Assembly (NCBI GenBank): GCA_029216955.1
Contig: JANAVB010003400.1
Span: forward strand, 10,887,654 to 10,951,653
Origin: Iris pallida
Lineage: Eukaryota > Streptophyta > Magnoliopsida > Asparagales > Iridaceae
Length of the DNA stretch: 64,000 bases
Direction: 5' to 3'
Shown: one piece after another, positions 58,556 through 64,000 of the stretch
Position numbering within the stretch: the stretch's first letter is position 1
Layout of the letters: each line of letters starts with the position of its first letter
Made by a program: the position numbers and the translations under genes
Notes under the pieces: generated by a model
Told to the model about the DNA's origin: nothing
Seen by the model: only the letters and a program-made list of their open reading frames with translations
Database searches by the model: none

Positions 58556-59245
58556 TTACAGTTTCAAGGCAAAAATGACTACTGTAAGCTCCAAGTCATG
58601 TGTAGGATAATTCTTCTCATAAGGCCTCAACTGTCTAGAAGCATAAGCAATGACCCGCTTGTTCTGTTCAAGCACACATCCTGAGCCTTTCCCTGATACA
58701 TCGCTATAGATGACAAATCCTCCAGATCCGGATGGCAAAGTTAGAACTGGCGCTATAGTGAGTCTTCTCTTCAATTCTTCAAATGCTGACTGGCAGACGT
58801 CGCTCCAGATGAACTCCTCGTCCTTTCGTGTAATCTTGGTCATTGGCTCTGCTATCTTGGCAAAATCTTTCACGAGCTTCCTATAGTAACCTGCTAGACC
58901 AAGGAAACTACGAATCTCTGCTACTGACTTGGGAGGTGCCCATGCTTCCACAGCTTCAATCTTCTTGGGATCTACAAAAATCCCCTCTCCAGTCACCACA
59001 TGCCCCAAGAACTCTACTACGTCCAAGAAGAACTCGTACTTTGAGAGCTTCCCGTACAGCTTCTCCTTCCGTAAAATCTCCAAAATAATTCGCAGGTGCT
59101 CCACATGCTCCTCCTCGGTCTTCGAATATATCAGAATGTCGTCAATGAAGACTATGACAAACTTGTCCAAATACTTGTGAAAAACTTTATTCATCAAGTT
59201 CATAAACACTGCTGGGGCATTGGTGAGTCCAAATGGCATCACCAA
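58556..59245 (-). pseudogene. Gypsy-5 reverse transcriptase C-terminal half and RNase H start
   Basis: A 229-residue frame beginning [18 protein letters not shown], with the intact catalytic FIDDILIYS at about residues 38-46, the thumb ([11 protein letters not shown]), the connection and the RNase H start ([15 protein letters not shown]). It is preserved better than the Gypsy-A copy, which has FIDV at the catalytic site. Confidence 0.9.
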
Positions 59246-59808
59246 GAATTTATACTAGCCGTAACGGGTATTGAAAGCTGTCTTCGGAATATCCTGCTCC
59301 CGAACCTTTGTCTGATGATATCCCGACCAAAGGTCAATCTTGGAAAAGACCTCGCCCCACTCAGCTGATCAAACAGCTCATCAATCCGTGGCAACGGATA
59401 TTTATTCTTGATGGTGTTGTTATTGAGTGCACGATAATCGATACACATTCTCACAATCCTATCCTTCTTCGACACGAAGAGTACCGGTGCTCCCCAAGGT
59501 GAAGCACTAGACCGAATAAAACCCTTGCCTTCCAACTCATCAATCTAGGCCTTCAACTCTGCAGCTTCCTTCGGGTTGATCTTGTAGCAATGCTGGGACT
59601 TCGGCACTGATCTGGGCACTAGGTCGATGCTGAATTCCATATCTCGATCTGGCGGCAATCCTAGCAACTCCTCGGGGAAGACATCGAGAAACTCTGTAAT
59701 CAACGGATGCAGCAACTTCTGGTCTTCTGCAACTGCTCCGAAGTAGACTCCCTCTGGTCTCTCTTACAATCCGTCTGCTGATCTCGAACGGTGGAACTCC
59801 AGGCGGGC
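59239..59808 (-). pseudogene. Gypsy-5 reverse transcriptase N-terminal part
   Basis: 59239-59535 reads [27 protein letters not shown] and [16 protein letters not shown], then shifts frame. 59540-59808 reads the preceding region in another frame. The sequence is cut by the Gypsy-6 LTR at 59809. Confidence 0.85.
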
Positions 59809-60265
59809 TATAACGCCCCAGAACCAGAATACTGGAGAGTGGGGGCATACACAGCCAACTACGTATATTGAAGTACAACCCACCTCGCTATACGGTCACG
59901 GCTGTCTAGATACATGAGGGTTTAACTACAAGCCAACAGTCTCCTATGGTCATGAACAAGCCTATTGTCTCAATCTCAAGCAAGCAATAATAGTTACAAG
60001 ATGTCAGAGCACCAAATATATAATAGCAAGGCGTCCCATACATTACATATTGGATGATCATGAAGCTAGTCGTACAAAATGTCAGGACTAGCAAGAGTTC
60101 AGTCATACATGATCAACCCTAGGATCTGTCAATCATGTTACAGTCCGTAGGCAGACAGTAAATAAAGGTGCAATGCGAGCTAAACAAGTGCTCGTCGGCT
60201 AAACGTCTCAAAAGAATATTTTACAATAAAGTAGGAGGACAAAAGAAACCCACTCTTTGCCAGGA

Positions 60266-60391
60266 TTACGTCTGGTGGTCACCATCTGGCTGGAAGAGAG
60301 GTAGATCCTCTGGTGTTGCTCCGATATCTGGCCAAACAAAACCAGCTGGGTCAGACCCCAGAAAGAGCAAGTGCCACAAAGGAGGCTTCAC
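60266..60391 (-). other. Exon-like frame in Gypsy-6 LTR
   Basis: 41 open codons after TTTTAG and TTCCTAAG, containing LGSDPAGFVWPDIGATPEDL and ending at TAA 60266-60268. It sits about 450-580 bp from the LTR end, like the exon-like frames of Gypsy-4 and Gypsy-5, but has no sequence similarity to them. Confidence 0.3.
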
Positions 60392-60494
60392 TTAGGAACT
60401 AAAACCAGCATATCGCAATAGAATATTAAAGATAATAAATAAAGAACTGATAATATTAGAGATGACAACAGTAAACTGAGTACGAGAAAATCAT

Positions 60495-60935
60495 TCAAGT
60501 AGCCAGGTCACAACCCTTAAACCAAACAAGGACCGGGGTTGCAGCCCTTCACCTGAATAAAAACCCGTCTCAAATACTATTGGTACAGTGAAGACAATAA
60601 ACGAAAAGAGGATACAGAACTGCTCCGGGAGCCAGGTTACAACCCTTAAACCAAATAAGAATCGGGGTTGTAACCCTTTGCCTGAACAGAACTGGACCCC
60701 CGATCTTTATTGCTAAGGCCAGTATAAATAATCATGGTATTAAGGTAAGGTAAAATATGACGAACATGACATGGGGTTACAATAAGACAATAAACGAAGA
60801 GAGGACACAGAACTGCTCCGGGAGCCAGGTTACAGCCCTTAAACCAATCAAGGACCAGGGTTGTAACCCTTCGCCTGAACAGAACTGGACCCCCGATCGT
60901 TATTATTAAGGCAAGCATCAATAATTATGTCATGT
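60495..60935. repeat. Three long tandem units in Gypsy-6 LTR
   Basis: Three copies of a block around GAGCCAGGTTACAACCCTTA and GGGGTTGTAACCC, starting near 60499, 60629 and 60823. The interval is about 130 then 194 bp. GGTTACAACCC and GGGTTGTAACCC are inverted relative to each other within a unit, giving a potential stem. Confidence 0.8.
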
Positions 60936-61654
60936 CACAATCTTGCACAGGATCAGGATAAGACTAAGCTGGAATAAACTCCATCCAATCAATCACGGCC
61001 AATCAAGAGTATGGCTTGATACTTTTAACTAACTAGGGTTATCACAGGCCTAGTTACTTACAAGATGCAATGAGATTATCCCAACAGCTACAAGCCCTGC
61101 AGACCATCCGGTTATCCAAGTCGAATGTCCGTTTATGAAGAATGCAACACGTGACTGTGTGTTGGAAATATGCCCTACTCGTCGGAAGGCTACAAGTCTA
61201 CTGAATGCGTCCAGATAACGGGATTACCTGTAGCTGGGAATCTCTTCATGTCTACTGAATTATTCTAGTTTATTAGCCTTAGTCAATTACTGTAGGTATC
61301 CCTGACCGTGGTACTCAAGGATCCCTATCCTAGACATGATGCAAGACAGTACTGATTTATTTGCACAAACACAATCGTCCACGGTGTCCAGGTCATTCAT
61401 ACTTGTCATGTCAGGCTAGCTGTCGTAACAGCATGTCATGATATATCATGTCAGTTTGCTTGTCAAGAGTGCGCCACAGCGGACCATTATCGTGTTCTAT
61501 TCTTACCTTATCATGAATGAGAGAAACTTGCATAAAATAAATAGTGACATATCCTTGAAGCCAAGGAAAAGATCTACAACTTTCATGTTTTGAGTTTTTT
61601 AAGATTCTAGCTACAAAACAACTTAAACAGGAAAAAACAGTAAAATAGAGCAAT

Positions 61655-61990
61655 TTCGGTGCGTGGAATTCCTGCACAATCGGCACGTGGAAATCCTGCA
61701 CAATCGGCGCGTGGGATTCCTGCGCGATCGGCGCGTGGGATTCCTGTGCAATCGGCGCGTGGGATTCCTGTGCAATTGGCGCGTGGGATTCCTGCACCAA
61801 TCGGCACGTGGGATTCCTGGGCAATCGGCGCGTGGGATTCCTGCGCAATCGGCACGTGGGATTCATGCGCAATCGGCGCATGGAATTCCTGCACCAATCG
61901 GCACGTGGGATTCCTGCACCAATCGACGCGTGGGATTCCTGCACCAATCGGCGCGTGGGATTCCTGCACCAATCGGCGCGTGGGATAAAC
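61655..61990. repeat. Minisatellite of 24-25 bp units in Gypsy-6 LTR
   Basis: About 14 copies of GGCGCGTGGGATTCCTGC plus CGCAATC, CACAATC or CACCAATC. Units of 24 bp keep the frame and 25-bp units shift it, so repetitive open frames exist on both strands, none likely to be a gene. Confidence 0.95.
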
Positions 61991-62745
61991 TCACGTTGCG
62001 TCTTCAGTACATGCGCGTAGGGAACCTACGTGCATGACACGCTCGGAGTTAAGGGATGCGTTGCCGGGACTTCACAGCGGATGGCCTCCCGACGCATGGC
62101 CTCCCGGGCGTGTGGGGGTCATCGTCCCCAATCAGCAAGTTCAGCCATAAAAGTTCCGAAAACTTGTAATGGCCATAACTTACTCATCCGAAGTCGAAAT
62201 CAAGCGAAACAAAAGCCAAAACTGCATGAAATTTAATTCTCTACAACATAGAACCATTAGTTTTCGAAAATAAGTAAGTTTTAGAGATCAAAAGCAAGAA
62301 AAACCAAAAAGTTATAAACTTAGATCTATAAGAATCCATCCATCAAATCCAAAAATGCCAAGTTCTAAAGAGGCTTAGAATCAAGTAAGGAAGAGAATGG
62401 AACAATAAAACTTGAGATCCATCATGAAGCAAGTTTGCACTTGCCTAAGCTCTCTCTCTCTTTCCCCCTCCTGGTGGTTGAAGAAGTAATGGTGGAGAGT
62501 AAATGAAGAAGGAAGGAAATAATGATGAGAGAGAAAAGAAAAGGGTTATAAATAAGGAGGGTGGTGGTAGGTAGGAGGGTTCACCTTTGGTTCATGATGA
62601 ACTAAAGCAAACCAAGCCAAGCCGAACCAACCCAAGAATAAACCAATCAATGAAATGCTAGAATAAATCATGCAGGGAGACATACAATACGGGTCAAATT
62701 ATGTATACGTATACCAAGATACGCAATACGAACCACAGGCATTAC
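61991..62745 (-). other. Gypsy-6 LTR, U3 part without gene
   Basis: No coding frame. A small duplication GATGGCCTCCCG / CATGGCCTCCCG lies near 62080-62105. A TTATAAATA-like stretch near 62547-62556 could be a promoter box in either direction. Confidence 0.5.
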
Positions 62746-62746
62746 A

Positions 62747-62765
62747 ACTCTATCCACCTTAAAAG
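62747..62765 (-). other. Polypurine tract of Gypsy-6
   Basis: On the minus strand TTTTAAGGTGGATAGAGT precedes TGTAATGCC, after the conserved TTCCGAGGACAGAAT sequence. Confidence 0.7.
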
Positions 62766-62912
62766 AATTCTGTCCTCGGAATTTAATTAAGAGGCTAGAG
62801 GGACAAGAACAAGCTATACTATTCACAGGCAAGCTATACTAATCAGGCAATCAATTAATTATTCATGCAAGCAAGGAATCGAAGGCATGAGGCATAAGAA
62901 AGATATTATACC

Positions 62913-63974
62913 TCACGAGTCAAATAGGTCAGGATATCGCGATCGGATATCATCCTCATGCTCCCATGTTGACTCACCCAAAGAGTGATGACCCCAAGCA
63001 ACTCGGACTAACTTGATAGTCTTGTTCTTGAGTATCTTCTCTCTTCGGTCCAATATAGACACGGGCCTCTCCTCATACGAAAGGTTGGTACCAACAACCA
63101 ATTTTGAATGATCTAGGATGTGGCTCGGGTCCAAGATATACCATCGCAGTTGGGATACCTGAAACATATTATGCACCTCACATAGCGACGGCGGAAGAGC
63201 AAGACGATAGGATACATCTCCTACTTGCTCCAGAATATCGAACGGTCCTATATACCTAGGACTAAGCTTTCTCCGTACGCCGAAATGAATGACGCCACGG
63301 TTAGGCAAAATCCTCAGGAATACATGATCGTCGACAGAAAATTCAAGAGGGCGCCAATGAGAATCTGCCCAATGACGCTGGCGATCTTGGGCAACCCGAA
63401 GATGATCTCTGACTCTTCTGACCACTTCAACGGTCTGAGCAATCATTTCTGGATCGAGTATCTGTCTCTCTCCGACATCGTCCCATGCTAGCGGAGATCG
63501 GCACTTCCTACCATACAGTGCCTCGAACGGTGCCATCTGGATATTGGCCTGAAAATTGTTGTTGTACGAGAATTCCACCAGGTGCAGGTGATCTTTCCAC
63601 GAACCACCGAAGTCGAGTGTACATGACCGCAACATATCTTCAAGAGTCTGGATCGTGCGTTCCGACTGGCCATCTGTCTGCGTGTGATAAGCTGAGCTGA
63701 ACTGGAGGTGAGTTCCCAAACTCTCTTGCAGGCTACGCCAAAAGTGTGACATAAATCTTGAATCTCTGTCCGAGGTGATACTGACTGGTACACCGTGAAG
63801 TCTGACGATCTGTCTGAGGTACATCTCTACTAGCTGAACCGTCGACTGACCAACTCTGAACGGGAGAAAATGAGCCACCTTCGTAAGCTTGTCTATAATA
63901 ACCCAAATAGCATCTCTGCTAGCCGGGGATCTAGGTAATCCAGTCACAAAATCCATGGTTATATGCTCCCACTT
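62913..63974 (-). pseudogene. Gypsy-6 integrase core and C-terminus
   Basis: A 347-residue frame from MDFVTGLP to the C-terminus. Catalytic residues are present: Asp2 (MDFVTGLP), Asp63 (TSDRDSRF) and Glu99 (TDGQSERTIQ), with 35 residues between the last two. The GPY/F region reads RYIGPFDILEQVG, and the end STWEHEDDIRSRYPDLF is the chromodomain-like tail. Upstream, a TAG at 63975-63977 replaces the Trp of the usual PIPEWKWEHI sequence, so the full polyprotein is broken at least once. It is the longest intact gypsy domain in the window. Confidence 0.93.
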
Positions 63975-64000
63975 CTATTCTGGAATTGGCAAGGGCTGAA

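Larger units (their letters stand above)
53468..59808 (-). mobile_element. Gypsy-5, partial chromovirus-type gypsy element
   Basis: A minus-strand element inserted in Gypsy-A. The visible part has the 3' LTR, polypurine tract, integrase, RNase H and reverse transcriptase. At 59809 Gypsy-6 interrupts the reverse transcriptase N-terminal region. The rest of pol, gag and the 5' LTR must lie beyond the window. Confidence 0.85.
59809..62746 (-). repeat. Gypsy-6 3' LTR
   Basis: About 2,938 bp. The right edge GGCATTACA (62746) abuts the polypurine tract, giving TGTAATGCC on the minus strand. The left edge is placed at TATAACGCCCC (59809), a probable mutated TGTAACGCCCC, where the Gypsy-5 coding sequence stops. 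The LTR contains two tandem-repeat blocks listed separately and an exon-like frame at 60266-60391. Confidence 0.75.
59809..64000 (-). mobile_element. Gypsy-6, partial chromovirus-type gypsy element
   Basis: A minus-strand element inserted in Gypsy-5. The 3' LTR, polypurine tract and integrase are visible. The rest continues past 64000. Confidence 0.85.

Noticed and set aside
28965..59808. Endogenous plant pararetrovirus (caulimovirid)
   Set aside because: LTRs, target duplications, integrase and chromodomain-like tails are present and no movement or coat protein is seen, so these are Ty3/gypsy elements.
61655..61990. CRISPR-like regularly repeated array
   Set aside because: Units are contiguous 24-25 bp tandem repeats without unique spacers, inside a plant LTR.

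Overview
The window is plant nuclear DNA made almost entirely of transposable elements nested in one another. I recognise no host gene, rRNA or tRNA gene. The plant assignment rests on Ty1/copia and chromovirus-type Ty3/gypsy polyproteins, a CACTA element, a hAT-type MITE, a plant snRNA-type promoter motif (GTCCCACATCG) in the Copia LTRs, and a primer-binding site that fits plant tRNA-Ile as I remember it. No species is claimed. Element names below are local labels.

Layout, left to right. 1-2410: truncated minus-strand gypsy remnant (Gypsy-D) with primer site and LTR 3' part, then an AT tract. 2961-9686: Copia-1 (minus, TSD AACTA). 9696-12645: five tandem units of about 590 bp. 13336-20021: Copia-2 (plus, TSD CATAT). 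20022-23224: unassigned CA/TA-rich DNA. 23225-28860: LTR of a minus-strand gypsy (Gypsy-A) split by a plus-strand solo LTR (24866-28327, TSD GGTAG). 28860-31568 and 52974-53467: two halves of the Gypsy-A pol. Between them lies a non-autonomous CACTA element (31569-52665) that contains Copia-3 (33343-40960, TSD GTGTT) and Gypsy-4 (41614-52569, TSD TTTAC). A hAT MITE (52675-52965, TSD AGGGGTAC) abuts the CACTA right end. Gypsy-5 (from 53468, minus) is inserted in the Gypsy-A protease region. Gypsy-6 (from 59809, minus) is inserted in the reverse transcriptase of Gypsy-5 and runs off the window. Gypsy-A is therefore the host of four later insertions, two of which carry further insertions.

No polyprotein is intact. 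Copia-3 is closest: one continuous frame of about 1,300 codons broken only by four TAG codons. Copia-1 and Copia-2 share two gag stops at the same codons and the same zinc-knuckle loss, so their lineage probably spread using proteins supplied by other elements. Gypsy-4 has 4.4-kb LTRs around a 2.1-kb interior with gag remnants and no pol.

The most interesting signals are outside the polyproteins: (1) the Copia LTRs carry USE-TATA pairs at the two spacings that separate Pol III-type from Pol II-type plant snRNA promoters, and the upstream pair is followed by a hairpin and an oligo-T run; (2) all three Copia copies carry, between pol and the 3' LTR, a three-unit array of hairpins with compensatory stem changes; (3) four diverged gypsy LTRs share an intron-like branch point and acceptor, in three of them followed by an exon-like frame with a TYYG-type motif; (4) Gypsy-4 and Gypsy-D have a primer site fitting tRNA-Ile rather than initiator tRNA-Met.
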